Origin: Monomorium pharaonis
Taxonomy: Eukaryota; Arthropoda; Insecta; Hymenoptera; Formicidae
Assembly (NCBI RefSeq): GCF_013373865.1
Contig: NC_050472.1
Coordinates: forward strand, 9,109,276-9,173,275
Direction: 5' to 3'
DNA: 64,000 nucleotides
The number at the start of each line of letters is the position of its first letter. The stretch's first letter is position 1. The notes beneath the pieces are model-generated. The model was not told the DNA's origin. It searched no databases and was given only the letters and a program-made list of their open reading frames with translations. The position numbers were made by a program, and so were the translations under genes. Positions 24,711-36,600 of the stretch are shown here, piece after piece.

Positions 24711-24889
24711 CTGTGTTCTTACCAGAACGTTTAAATGCACAGACCTATCTCGATTTTCTGAGATATGAGTTGCCTGACTTGTTGGCACCTCCTAATATTG
24801 AATTAGAAGATTTGCCCCTAAACAGGAGACGTATTATTTACATGCATGATGGTGCAACTGCTCATACAGCAAGTAATACGATTTGCTAG

Positions 24890-25103
24890 AAAATTTTGCT
24901 AGATACAAATAAATATTTTTTGGAATAGTGCTAAGAAAATATTTTATAAAAAATGAATAATATTTATTTCAAACAAGTAACATTTTCTAAATTATAGAAA
25001 ACTAGTACTTGTTTTAAATAAATATTATTAATTTTCTATAAAATATTTTCTTGGCACTATTCAAAGAAATATTTATTTGAATCTAGTTTTTTTTCAGTGT
25101 AAA
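24890..25103. mobile_element. CACTGAG-family MITE, left end degenerate
   Basis: The body matches the family at 38520 and 45713: AAATAAATATTT, a TAGTGCTAA segment, ACAAGTAA, CTTGTTTTAAATAAATATTA and the right end TTTTTTTTCAGTG followed by TA. The left terminus is degraded. It interrupts the mariner relic. Confidence 0.75.
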
Positions 25104-25450
25104 AATAATTATATTTTAATACATAAATTCTTTTGTTAATTGTTGAATTAGGGATTGTCTGGAATCATTTAAACGAGGTATATGGCAATAATTGGATGGG
25201 CACAAACGGTTCCATTCGTTGGCCGCCTCGTTCACCCGATCACAATCCGTGCGACTTTTTTCTGTGGGGATGTGTAAAGGAAAATGTTTATTTTGAAAGA
25301 ATTAAAACGCGGAATGATCTCGAAGAAGCTATCGAAGTGGCTTTCGCAAGTATCGATCCAGATATGATTTGAAGGGCAACAGAAAGTGTATCACGTAGAG
25401 CTCAAAAGTGTTTAGACGTGGGAGGTGGTCACTTTGAGCATATACCATAA

Positions 25451-26129
25451 AATTGTTTTTCATATAATTATTTGTTAATAAAATTATTGTTATAATATTT
25501 GTTAATAAAATTATTGTTACATTATACCTTTTCATTATCTAACTTTGAAGAAACGTTGACTTTATTTTGTACTCACTGATAAAATAAATCATAATTATTG
25601 ACATTAAACTTTATTGTAACTTCTTCATTATTTCGTTAATCATACTTGTCCTTCACTTATGTTAGTAAGATAGTATTACTTTATAAATTTAAAATTATTT
25701 TACACGTTTGGATTCATAAATAATCAATGATTAACATTGGCATTCAAATTTAGTCGTTCATTTTTTCAAGTATTATATTATTATACACTTTGAAAAGTAT
25801 CATTTAAAACTTTCTATATACTTCAATAAAATGACAATGTACTTTAATTATTTTCATGATACAGAAGCTAACTACAATTCTAGCCATAAAAACCAAATAC
25901 ATATGAGTCACATCAAGAAATTAAGCTAAAATATTCGTTATTTAATATTACATACACGACAATCCTGATAAGGGAAAAAGAAATTATGTTGCCATACCAA
26001 AACTTTTTACACATTATTGGCAATTGTATTGTCACAAATCGTAAACGTACACAAAACGTAATATTTATAAAATGAAAGTAGACATTTTCACGGACGCCGG
26101 ACTTCACAATTTGTGGAATTTATTCCAAC
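25451..26129. other. AT-rich noncoding spacer
   Basis: No gene is visible. A short direct repeat of GTTAATAAAATTATTGTTA occurs twice at 25476-25520. Confidence 0.4.
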
Positions 26130-26620
26130 GTGCAAAATTTTCAAAACGAATAGAGAACAATTAATTGTTCACAAATTATTCGCTTTTATTTATTTAAAAT
26201 TTAAGCATATCAATGAAATTAATACGACATATTCTTTGGAAACTGTTAAATGCAAGTATAAAATGTGTGGCCAAAAATATTAATCTTACATATTTAATCA
26301 ATAAAGTTGGAAAATTGCGAGAAAAAATCAGAAGCGGTAGACTTTTAATGAATTATTCCCTTTTATTGACTTAAAACTCTAGATTATTATTGAAAATATT
26401 ATGGCGCATCTTCTGAAAGCTGTAAAGTGGCCTGCTAGTATAAAGAGAGTAATAAAAAATATTAAAATTTTACATAAAGTTCTGATAAGTTTGCAAAATT
26501 ACGAAAGAGCATAAGCTGTGGTGGATTTTCAACGAATTATCCGCCTTCATTGATTTAAAATTTAAGTATGTATATCAATGAAAATACTATGAAATAATTC
26601 TCTGAAAGCTTTCAATTAAC
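26130..26620. repeat. Diverged tandem repeat, monomer about 180 bp
   Basis: Three units start at about 26173, 26350 and 26536, each opening AATTATTCGCTTTTATTGAT-like. They continue with TTAAAATTTAAG, ATCAATGAAA and a TTCTCTGAAAGCTGT-like block. The spacing is 177 and 186 bp. The copies are old and only partly alike. Confidence 0.55.
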
Positions 26621-28273
26621 TTTTAATTTTTTTTTAACTTTGCAATTTATGTAGTACAGTTTAAAAGTCTATGTGTAAATTTTAGTTATAAGCTATTGTC
26701 GACCATCCTTAGTCCTTATCGCTAACCGTTACGAACAGAGTTGCGGATAGCAATAAATTTTGTTTGCGCTCTTCTCGCCTTGCGACGAGCGACGATCGTC
26801 TTGTTTCTTACTGCGCTCGTGTTTCCGTTGTAGCCGTGCGTACATTGGCAATATTTCACTATTTTCCGACAATAATTATAAGAACTGTACGCATGGAATC
26901 AAAAAAATTTAGAGAGCTTTTCGTCTTCGATTTTTGTGGGCAACACGATGGTATAAATATTATGCGAAGGTTTATTAACACAAATAACCATTATTTTAAT
27001 TATAGTACGTTATACAATTAAATTAGTATATATATATAATAATTATATAATTTGTATAATTCTTACACTTATTACTATCTTAAAATTATAAATTTAAATT
27101 AAAAAAAAAAAACAAACAACATAATAAACATCTTGTAAACAAAATATTAGCGTGCATTACATTAACGAAATAACAGATGTCCTTAAAAGTTGCTTGTAAA
27201 TTATTTATTTCGTTATTTTAGCAATACGATTTGTTAGCAGAGTTTACTCATAGAATTTGGCAGCAAATTAACGATAGAAATTGAATTGAAATTGCGTGCG
27301 CGGACAGTCTGATATTGTCCGAGTATGAAAATAATATTTAAAAAACATTTTAAATATCTAAAAAATATTTGAAAAAACATTTTCTTAAATGTTAAAAATA
27401 AAGAGACAATTTTTTTTTTATTAAAGAAACGTTTATAAACGTTTTATTTAAGCATTAAAATAATTATTTAATATATTTTAAAAGTCCAAATAAATTTTAA
27501 TAATAAATGAATATTTTTTTAAATAAACATTTTAGAGATTAATTGTATTAACCAGAAATGTAAAAAAATATTCAAAAAAAATGTTTGAAAATGTTCGATA
27601 GCATACTTAAATTTACCGGTAAAATAGGTTCAAATTTTTAAATATTTTATTATTTTTTTAATATACTATATTGTTTTATTAAATGTGAATTTTATTTAAT
27701 AATATTAAATAATAACGAAGAAAAATTAATTTATTAACTATTTTATTGTAAATATGTAGTTTAATTATTTTATAATTAAGGGAAATAGTTATTGTATTAC
27801 ATAATTCTAATACACTAATGGAAAATTTAATTACGTGGTTAATTATAAATACGAATACTTAGGCTGTTTAACGATAAACAGTAGGATATGAACGCTTTTT
27901 AACATCAATCAAATACATGCGCTTTCAAATTATATTCAATATAGACAAAAGAAATGTTATTGGCTAACAGCCGCTATTTATATACAATGTAGTAAATACT
28001 TTTAGCTAAAAGTCGTATATATTTTTATGGTATTATTTTAGACAATTATGAATATTTTAATATATTTTCTTGAAGTAGTACCCAAGTATTGGCAAGGATG
28101 TCCTTGAGTTTATATAGATCACAGGTTAATTAGAAGGGATACGTTCTCCTTATGCGTTCCATGAGCGTTCACCGAGCCAGATCTGACGTCGGTTATTAAT
28201 ATTTTTAGTTATAATATTATTTGTCATATTATATCATTTTTCATTTACACATTCATTTATTTTTTTTTTTTAG
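26621..28273. other. Spacer with a CpG-rich patch and AT-rich DNA
   Basis: 26710-26890 is CpG-rich and is followed by an ATG (26893) opening a 19-codon frame ending at a donor-like GTATAAAT. I found no exon that continues it in phase. 27040-28260 is AT-rich with GAATATTTTT/AAAAATATTC words and no gene. Confidence 0.3.
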
Positions 28274-28803
28274 TTTGATAAAAATTTCAAAGAGATTTCA
28301 AAAAGAAAATGAAATATATACAGTTGCAACACATATATCGATACATCCTCCATCTCCATTTCATGGAGACGCGTAAATGCTATCGACGTCTAATCGACGT
28401 CGATCTGATTTCTATCTAGGAAAGCTGTAGACGCCATCGACGTCTGATCAATGTCGATCCAACTTGCTATTTCCCCCTGGGAACAATGTGATAAGATCGG
28501 TGACAAACATGATAAAAAAATATCTATCCCGGGAGTTGGCCCTTCAATGCACTGCTCAAAAGCAGGTGGAAAGGAAAATGGTACTTAAAAATATTATATT
28601 CTGTAATGCTATAAGGTAATATTTATACTTAATTAAAAATATTACTGAATATGTTGTCGTTGTATTTTTATTTAAGCGATGCCTAATAAACATTTTTAGA
28701 TGTATTGACTAACAAACACGGTGCAATTAATGAAAAAGATTCGTATACTAAACTCGGTAATTGTCTATCTAATGCCAAAGACTGGGAAGGACACCGATCA
28801 TAG
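28274..28803 (+). CDS. Possible 3'-terminal exons of an unrecognised gene, interrupted
   Basis: A long pyrimidine tract and TAG precede 28274. A frame from there reads FQKENEIYTVATHISIHPPS and stops at about 28377, where a repeat with ATCGACGTC words begins and runs to CCCCCTGGG at about 28491. Beyond it a frame with KISIPGVGPSMHCSKAGGK runs to a donor (GTACTT at 28581). It continues in phase from the acceptor at 28699 as DVLTNKHGAINEKDS and stops with TAG at 28801. The phase-matched splice supports real coding sequence. The inserted repeat may have broken the upstream exon. I recognise no family. Confidence 0.3.
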
Positions 28804-29010
28804 CGGAGAAGAAAGGATTAATTTTTTATTTAAAAACAAATTTTTTATTTTTTTTTAATTTTAATTATTTAATGTGTGTTTGTAATACATAAATGCAACA
28901 TCTATAAAAAAACTTTTTCTAATACTTTAAAAGAAGTCATTTCATGTATGTTTTTTAATGTAATGCATTTTTATTATATGTTTGTTTTTTTTCACAATAT
29001 TTATACGTAT

Positions 29011-29290
29011 TGTAGCGTTTTCCACGCCGCGCACTCGCACACGCTAACACAGCACTCGCTCGCGCACTCCCGAACACTCGCTCGCGCGCGAAATAAAGCA
29101 ACTCGTTAGCTTTAGCAATTTATTAAAAGCACACGTAGGTGACAACTCTTGGCTTGACAGCTCAAAAACCAAAATCAAAACAAACAAATAAAACAACTTC
29201 AAAACAAAGCGACATTCGTCAGCTGACGACGTCAATCGATATATTGATTTAATAAAGTTCGCGTTCACACACGCGAGCTTACACGTAACA
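29011..29290. mobile_element. Solo LTR, family B (copy 1), GTAT duplication
   Basis: It starts TGTAGCGTTTTCC and ends CACGTAACA, 280 bp, flanked by GTAT at 29007-29010 and 29291-29294. It is the same family as 43495-43769. No internal retrotransposon sequence is attached, so it is a solo LTR left by recombination. Strand orientation is uncertain. Confidence 0.88.
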
Positions 29291-30730
29291 GTATATATCG
29301 ATTATCTATAAAAAAAAAGTTTATTTTACGTACGTTATATATAACTAATGTTTATTAATTAAAAAAAAATTATTTCACGTACGCTTCTTAATTTACTGCG
29401 TTTTTATTATATGTTTGGTTTAATTTTTTCATGATTATACAATATTCATATACGTATATAGATTATCTAAACATGTTTATTTCACGTATGTTATTTATAA
29501 TAAACTAATGCTTCTTATTTATATACGTAGTATATTTATTTCAGCTCGAGAATTATTTTGAAACAGGTAGAAGGACATTTGCCGCTGAATCGGGATATTT
29601 GAAAAGCTGTGATCGGGCCTCGACTAGGCTATGGCTATCTTTCCCATATACTAGTCCGGTCCAAGTCGGGAAAATGCCCGGGGCCTGCCTTGGCTTCCCG
29701 GTGGATTTCTGGTCAGGATAGGCGTCGCCTAGCCAAGACAAGTTCTAAATAGTTTTCTCGATCAGGGCCCGATAATTATTCGGAAAAACTGGTCATAGCC
29801 CGGCCGGGGCCCAAATACAATTTCCACTTGGGTGGATATCCCATGGACATCCAATATCCATGAACATATCTATAGTGTATATACATTGTATATTTTTGTG
29901 CTATTTGGGTGTATACAATTTCAGATCAATATTCCAACAATTTAATATTTAAACAAATTTTCTTCTAATTGTGTGTCACGATACTTATAATTAATGAAAA
30001 TGTGTCGTGCTGATAACTTTCGACAGTTCTAACGATAATTCTCGACAGATCTGCAAGAGTTTTCTGCATTAAAATTATTTTTAAACATAGTTCCAATCAT
30101 TATTTATTCTTTAAACAATTTTTAACAATTATGTCCAGCACAACATTTAGTATCAAAAATTGTTCAAAAAATAAATAATACCCGGAACTTTGTTTAAAAC
30201 AAATTTTTAATGCGTTTTAGTACTTCAGAGAAGAAGGTGTTGTGCTAGATTCGTAAAGTTAGCACAACATTTTCAAAATCTTTATTTTTTAATATAAGAA
30301 ATGCGGAACTTTTTCCAATTTTTATCAAGAACTGTAGAACTATAAAATGTGCTATTAGAACTCTTACAAGGGAACGGACAGAACTGTCCCTAACCAATTT
30401 TAATGAGCTTTAGATATGTTGTAGAACATGAAAAAATATTAGACCCATATTTTTTTTAGCAGCGTATCTCGACGTTTAGGAGTTGAAACCACCCCTCGAA
30501 AATAATGCGTTTTTTTGTTTTTGACGAATATCTTTGAAAATATAAGGTTTATAAAAAATAATTTATACAAAAGTTTTATGGTATTTTATACTGTTTACAA
30601 TAGTATATTTAAATTTTCCAAAAATTTCAAACTTTTTAATTTACCCTACTCTCACCCTTTTTTTTCAAAATTTTGAAAATTTTGTAAGGACAAAAATTAA
30701 AGAGCAAAAAGCCAAATCCATCCAAATATA
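29291..30730. other. Spacer with a GC-word repeat and a hairpin
   Basis: 29520-29840 is a repeat with degenerate GGGCCCG/CCCGGGGCC words ending CACTTGGG, possibly another CCCAG-type arm. An inverted repeat with arms of about 55 bp lies at about 30070-30215 (AAACATAGTTCC against GGAACTTTGTTT). 30400-30730 is AT-rich. No gene is supported. Confidence 0.4.
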
Positions 30731-31472
30731 CACTGAGAAAAATTTCTGGTGAGATTGTCCAGAATTTAGGTTCAGCTTACCAAACCGTATAGTGAATAAT
30801 CGTGTAATAAGACATCTAGTCAATAATACCAAAATATATAATAAACGCATTGTCTAATTAGCGTTACAATCATACTTAGATACGTTTACCAAACCGTGTA
30901 GTACAGCGTATGATTTATTTGATGCGTTACCAATAAAAGTATAGATTTCTTACTAAACTATTTGGTGTACACTGAGAGATACGTGGTTTACACATACAAT
31001 AGTTTGGTTACGGTATCTCGACGCATCTAATGATCGATAAGAAGACATTTAGGGTAAAAATAGAGGTTATTTACCACAATCTTTTGACAAAATGACAAAC
31101 ATATACTACGATTTCGTGATCTTTGTGTATATACACAAATACATCGAAATACATCGATATATTGAACAAAATTCCATTCTTGTAAATATTTTTTAGTTTC
31201 ACTATCCATTTTCTACAGCTTCGATTTATACGCGTACATAAAAAAACACAGCGTCTCAGCGAGAGATAATTGACTGTCGCGTTACTGATACCACACGTCT
31301 AGAGAAAATTACCAAACTGCTTATTGACTAAATGTCTCGGTACGATCATTAGATGAGTCGAGACATTATAACCAAACTATTGGATGTGTAAACCATGTAT
31401 CCCATATAAATTTACTACACTACTTGTCATAAAACAAGTCTAGTTTTATTCACCAAACTATTTCTCTCAGTG
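30731..31472. mobile_element. CACTGAG-ended non-autonomous element (742 bp), TA duplication
   Basis: It begins CACTGAGAAAAATTTCTGGT and ends with the complement of CACTGAGAGAAATAGTTTGG, flanked by TA. Internal repeats of ACCAAACTATTTGGT/TGTAAACCA words occur, and an internal CACTGAGAGA lies at 30970. Its right half (31105-31472) is repeated at 33640-34169. Confidence 0.7.
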
Positions 31473-31585
31473 TAATAATATATGGGTTCCATTATTCTCA
31501 ATTATTGGCAAAACGAGATGATAATATTGTGCTATAGGCGCCGCGCTAGAAGTTGCGTTATTTGTTTAGTCGCGTCACATTCAAT

Positions 31586-32455
31586 CCCAGGCAGCAAGGT
31601 GACGTCCACTGGACGTCAATAATTCGTCATTTAAGGTCGCGGACGTCATATTACCAAATTAAGACGTAATAGTAACGTCATTTTTTGACCTATTAATTAC
31701 GTCAGTCATTTATCCATCCTACAACGTATTTTCAACATCATATCCTTGACTAATTAATAACGTCAGTTAATTGATATATTATAAATATTTTATAAATATT
31801 GCGTGCTGTCTAGAGTATAATTTAGCTTTATTAAAAGAACAGAGCAAAAATTTTTATAAGTTTTTCCACATGTTATTTCGCATATGTAAAAATCAGAAAA
31901 AAAACTGTAAATTTATATTTATTTATAAAAATATAAGTTAACTACAAGTTTCATGTTTCTAACTATTGGACTGATCTATAACAAATATGTATTCATGAGC
32001 ATCAAGTGTTCATGGATCATCACGAGGTGCCAGGTTGCGTACGATCTTCGAAGTCAAGCAACGTCGACGGCGATTCAGAGTTGGATAGGTGACCGCGGAA
32101 GTTAGGCAATCCTAAATGTAGCTATGGTGTGGTGGGTAACAATGCTTGTTGAGAAACAACGCAAATTTTTTTTTTTACATTATAATTATGTTATTTCAAT
32201 ATTTTCACAATGCAAGTATTGCATATATAGAACATACACCCGAAATATTTTCTAAAACGTCAAAATAACGGCGACTTTTTTTACTACCTGCGATAGTCAT
32301 AAAAATGACGTTAAAATGTCGTCTTTATTGTGACGTCAACGGTCTGTGACATTAAACCGTCATTTTAATGTCATTAAGACGTCAATTAATGACGTCTGCT
32401 TCGTCATAAAATGACCAAAGAATGACGTCAATTAGACGACACCTTGCTACTTGGG
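31586..32455. mobile_element. Element M2: CCCAGGCAGCAAGG ends, GACGTC-word arms, 5S-like core
   Basis: The ends are CCCAGGCAGCAAGGTGACGTC and, read inward from the right, CCCAAGTAGCAAGGTGTCGTC, flanked by AAT on both sides (31583-31585, 32456-32458). The arms contain many GACGT/ACGTC words. The core (about 31840-32170) is homologous to that of M1, including CCACATG-TATTTCGC and CTATAACAAATATGTAT blocks and the 5S-like segment. No protein is encoded. Confidence 0.8.
32045..32094 (+). ncRNA. 5S rRNA-like segment in M2
   Basis: It reads CTTCGAAGTCAAGCAACGTCG and later TTGGATAGGTGACCGCGG, matching the box A and box C regions of 5S genes with a few changes. It lies at the same place in the core as the 5S-like segment of M1. 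Confidence 0.6.
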
Positions 32456-33239
32456 AATAACTGCCTCTCTTGCGTATATTTTTATATTGGATTACAAAAA
32501 CGGATTAATCTTAATTACATAATACTTAACGTATTACACGGTATAAAGCATAAATGCATATATGCATTTATGCTTTATACCGCAAAATGCAAACAAAAGT
32601 AGCATCCCGCACGGTATGTAACATTGATGAAATATTATAACAATCGGAAATAGTATAGAAATATTTCATTAACATTTCAATCATAACTTTTCATCCTAAA
32701 CATTTTAGAAATGTATTTGCTTCATGTTTTTATAAAATGGCAAATGCAATATTTCTGAAATCCTATAGAAACATAAAAAAAGTTTGCTTTTATATTTGAC
32801 TGTTTCTTAATATTACAAAAAAAGTGGCAAGTATAATACATATATATATATATATACATATACGTTAATGCGTACGTACATTTTCATTAAAAGGAAGATC
32901 TTTTCAATAGGAAGGAGATCTTTAGTCCCTATACAATTTTTTTGTAAATTTATAAAAACGTTAACACCTTTTATATATTAAACATGCATGTATATCTTCT
33001 CGTATTAAATAAAATAATTTATAAATATTGTATTTGATGAATACTGATAAGATTTTTTGGCGGTTTTCCTTTAGCCTTGTGACCAATGTTGGTATTCCGT
33101 ATGAGTTCCGCCAAATGAAATATTTTATTTCAATTTAAATATATGTTTTATTCCAAAAATTGACCTTTTTTTGTTTTTAATTTGATTTTATTATTAAATG
33201 CAAATTAGTTTTAATTCCTTAATTTATGTTAAATATATA
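32456..33239. other. AT-rich spacer
   Basis: No gene is seen. 32610-32780 has GAAATATTTC-type words and may be a worn repeat arm. A short TA run lies at about 32840-32858. Confidence 0.35.
32539..32582. repeat. 44-bp perfect palindrome
   Basis: Two 22-bp arms (CGGTATAAAGCATAAATGCA plus TA, and the complement) meet without a spacer. Such perfect, spacer-free palindromes are uncommon. Confidence 0.9.
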
Positions 33240-33438
33240 CACAGAAAAAAATGTAATATAGTCAATAACATTTGTGATTGCGGGCTGCCAACTACATAAA
33301 ATATTCAATACAATAATATTTGTTATTAATGCAAGTACAATGTTGATATTGCAATACATATATTATTGTATTGAGTATATCTGTAATTGGCAGCCCGCAA
33401 TAACATACCTTATTAAATATATTACTTTTTTTTCAGTG
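33240..33438. mobile_element. MITE with CACAGAAAAAAATGTAATAT ends
   Basis: It is 199 bp with inverted ends CACAGAAAAAAATGTAATAT and CACTGAAAAAAAAGTAATAT, flanked by TA. An internal inverted pair contains GCGGGCTGCCAA. A related fragment is at 11943. Confidence 0.75.
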
Positions 33439-33639
33439 TATATACACAAATATACATGCAAACGATATGCAAATATATGCGTGCGTGTTAAATACATAAA
33501 AAGTGTTAACGTTTTTATAAATTTGAAAAAAAATTATATGAGGACCAAAGATCACCTTCCTATTACTAATGGATATTTTACTGAAGCTTCATATGATGCG
33601 CTGCGCGAGAAAAACCGGCCCGTCTATCAACACTGATAC

Positions 33640-34169
33640 GATTTCGTGATCTTTGTGTATATACACAAATACATCGAAATACATCGATATATTGAACAAA
33701 ATTCCAATCTTGTAAATATTTTTTAGTTTCACTATCCATTTTCTACAGCTTCGATTTATACGCGTACATACATGAAAAAACAAAGCGTCTCAGCGAGAGA
33801 TAATTGACTGTCGCGTTACTGATACCACACGTCTAGAGAAAATTACCAAACTGCTTACTGACTAAATGTCTCGGTACGATCATTAGATGCGTCTAGACAC
33901 CATGACCAAACTATTGGATGTGTAAACCACGTATCGCATATAAATTTACTACACTATTTATCATAAAACAAATCTAGTTTCAGTCACCAAGCAATTTTTT
34001 TTAGTGTACCAAACTGCCTATAACTAAATGTCTCGGTATCGATCATTAGATGAGTCGAGACATCATAACCAAACTATTGGATGTGTAAACCATGTATCGC
34101 ATATAAATTTACTACACTACTTGTCATAAAACAAGTCTAGTTTTATTCACCAAACTATTTCTCTCAGTG
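33640..34169. repeat. Second copy of the 31105-31472 segment with a tandem duplication
   Basis: It matches the right half of the element at 30731-31472 (CGATTTCGTGATCTTTGTGT to CTCTCAGTG). The last about 162 bp are present twice in tandem (about 33846-34011 and 34012-34169). It ends with TA at 34170-34171. Confidence 0.7.
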
Positions 34170-34171
34170 TA

Positions 34172-34743
34172 CTTTCCTTAATCGCCCGATCACCCGGCTC
34201 GAACACACCGGGGGTGGAGAGTTCTCCGTCTCCCTCGAGAGATCTCGAGATCGACCGGCGTTTCCTCGATCGCCAGACGCAAGTCGTAAAAAACCGCGCA
34301 GCACAACACCCCGCACTTCACGCCGCGTCCCGCGCACAGCCGATCTCGAGACTCCGGCGATTACCACCCGCCACACCGCTCGCCTCACCGCGCCACGAAA
34401 CGCCGCTTCACGCGCCAGGGCATTGCCCGCCGGCCCGTCGCCGCACACCGCGACTATCACCGAGCTAGCTACGCGCCCGACAGCGAACAGTTGTTTCGTC
34501 CCGCGACACACGAAATACACAGACACACATACACACACATCTCACCTGTAAATAACCATTCCGCCGAACGACACACGATACACACACCGACACGCTTACT
34601 CCATTGTAAATAGATTGTACATATCAAAGATCTCGTTAAAATATATATTATCTTTTATTCCGAAAAACCGAGTCTATTGTCTCAGGGACCTTCCTACACC
34701 CGATCCCGGCGAGTTAGTCCGCGTAGGAAATACGGTCCGTTAC
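34172..34743 (+). other. GC-rich LTR-like fragment
   Basis: A CpG-rich segment ends in TCTTTTATTCCGAAAAACCG and then GGTCCGTTACA, which resembles the R-U5 end of an LTR on the plus strand. No matching 5' start, partner LTR or duplication was found. Long frames on both strands here reflect GC content. Confidence 0.35.
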
Positions 34744-35788
34744 AAAAGTAAAAATAAGTAATACTTATTTTTTTCCATTATACGTCTAAATACGTCTAAA
34801 TAAGTATTTTTTCGTATTTTATAACATTCTTTTTAATTTTGCATTAAATTTATATTTCATATTTTATAACATGTTTAATATTAAAATTATAGCTCATATT
34901 ATGTTATAAATTAGAGTTTATGTTTAATAATTACTTTAATAAATAGGATTATTTATGGTTTTAAGATATATAATAAATTATATAATAAAGATACACACAT
35001 AATATAAAAATAAATACAATATAAAATATTTCTATATGCTTAATTATTAATTTTTCTATTGAATGAGATAAATTAATTTTTTTATTTATATTGACTTTCT
35101 TATCCAGATTAAAATAAATTTAGTTATTCATAAAATAATATGATTATTTTAATATGAGTGATTAATTAAAAAATTGATATTATTTAATTATTTTATTTTC
35201 AACAATTTAATCCATAATAATTCTTATTTGAGTATATATTAATAAATCTATTGGGCCTATTAAATAATGATGATGATTATTTGCAGAACGCTTTAAATAA
35301 AAATGATATAAACAATGTTTACAGTTGTAGTCGCCAAAATATATAATAAAATAACTATAAAAAATAGTTGCAGTTACCATTCTGACATACAAAAAAATAT
35401 TTTACATTATTATTAATATAAATAAAACTTATTACTGTAGTATAAGGTTCCTTCTACTTTAATTATGATTGTTATTATCATATTATATAATATATTCTAC
35501 CATACATAAATCACAGTTATGGCACGTTTAACCATACATATGGTTGTATGGACGAATGCTATAGCTATTGTAACAATAATATAGTGTTAAGTTAACTATA
35601 ATTTAGACTGTTAATTTAACTATAAAAATATTGTTACGACCAAAAATAAATTATAGTTAAATTATGGTAAATGCAACTATTTTTTTCTCTCAGTGTACAG
35701 CTGCAATAGCATTGATATTCGAAATGTTGGACAATGCATATTGTTACAATAAATGTGCGCCGCGTTAGGCACAAGCTCTTCCATAATG
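34744..35788. other. AT-rich spacer ending in a CAGTG MITE end
   Basis: No gene. Words TTAACTATAATTTA and complements cluster at 35580-35690, followed by TTTTTTTCTCTCAGTG and TA at 35696, the right end of a CACTGAG-family MITE whose left end I could not place. Confidence 0.4.
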
Positions 35789-35980
35789 TGTTACGTTACG
35801 TTAAGTACTCTATATGAACCTAAGCTTGTACTTAAAATTTAATTTAAGTCAACGCACAAAGAAATCCTTAACGTAAGAACTTAAAAACTTACGTTAAAAG
35901 TTTCTTTATGCGTTGATTTAAGTTTAATTTTAAGTACAAACTTAGGTTTGTCAAATACTTAACGTAACGTAACGCGTTAC
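35789..35980. mobile_element. Hairpin MITE with TGTTACGTTACGTTAAGTA ends
   Basis: 192-bp inverted repeat. The arms share TTACGTTACGTTAAGTA at the tips, then an AACCTAAG-TTGTACTTAAAA block and AACGCACAAAGAAA, and meet near 35882. No coding capacity. Confidence 0.8.
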
Positions 35981-36600
35981 AAAAAAGCTTGTGGCTCTTA
36001 CCCGCTGCACCGCATTGCCCCCATCACCCCTACTTGGTGACCGTCACTATCGCGTCGCTTGATGTCCTGTCAAATGAAAGTACGCAGTATTACACAGCCA
36101 CCGAAAACACGAATTGACTCTAGTGTCATTATATGTCAAATTGATAATATTGTAACATATTACATAAGCACAACACAAAATTTGTCGTAAAAACGATCGC
36201 ATGCGCACTATACTAACAGTCAATCAATATGCCCGACAGAGCTCGTGATACAACAAGTATTTGGTCAGAACTCCATGGAGGGAGCGATAGTAGCGTGCTA
36301 CCGTCCGTATTGTGAACATTAAGCGAAAAGAGTGTAGTGAGATAAAAAGAGAGATTGAGGAGAGGAAGAGAAAGAGAAAGAGACGATCGCGCGATTTCGC
36401 GCTCGATCACACCAATTGACGTAATTGTGCGCGAATAATAATATCTTTTTCCGATTTATACGGTGTTCATCCCCGGTGTCCGTGGGCAACATCCGGCCCG
36501 CAATATTTGAAAGCGGCGCACGGCGCGGTCTCGCGAATTAATAAATTATATATATCCGGTGTAAATACTTAATTATCCGCGTGAACGTTCTTTTTTATAA
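35981..36600 (+). promoter_or_regulatory. CpG-rich 5' flank of the exon at 36601
   Basis: Composition rises in GC and CpG between 36000 and 36550, unlike the AT-rich neighbours, and leads directly into a signal-peptide ORF. It also has a GAGAGG/AAAGAGA-rich tract at 36340-36380, like GAGA-type promoter-proximal DNA. I infer a promoter and 5' UTR. No single TATA box or Inr can be assigned with confidence. Confidence 0.35.

Larger units (their letters stand above)
24524..25450 (+). pseudogene. Mariner-like (Tc1/mariner) transposase, C-terminal relic split by two MITEs
   Basis: The coding pieces read GP, then VFLPERLNAQTYLDFLRYEL and RRIIYMHDGATAHT (second catalytic Asp region). After a gap come IVWNHLNEVYGNNWMG, IRWPPRSPDHNPCDFFLWG (third catalytic Asp region) and a C-terminus ending GGHFEHIP. 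Removing the MITE at 24534-24710 restores GPVFLPER in frame. The second MITE (24890-25103) separates the two catalytic blocks. A TGA at about 25370 interrupts the C-terminus. The N-terminal DNA-binding part is missing, so it is a dead relic. Confidence 0.85.

Noticed and set aside
26893..26950. Possible first exon (MESKKFRELFVFDFCGQHD) ending at GTATAAAT
   Set aside because: The phase does not match the candidate exon at 28274, the donor is weak and no other continuation was found.
34164..34538. A 124-codon minus-strand frame in the GC-rich LTR-like segment
   Set aside because: Overlapping long frames on the other strand and Arg/Ala-rich composition indicate a CpG artefact; no domain seen.
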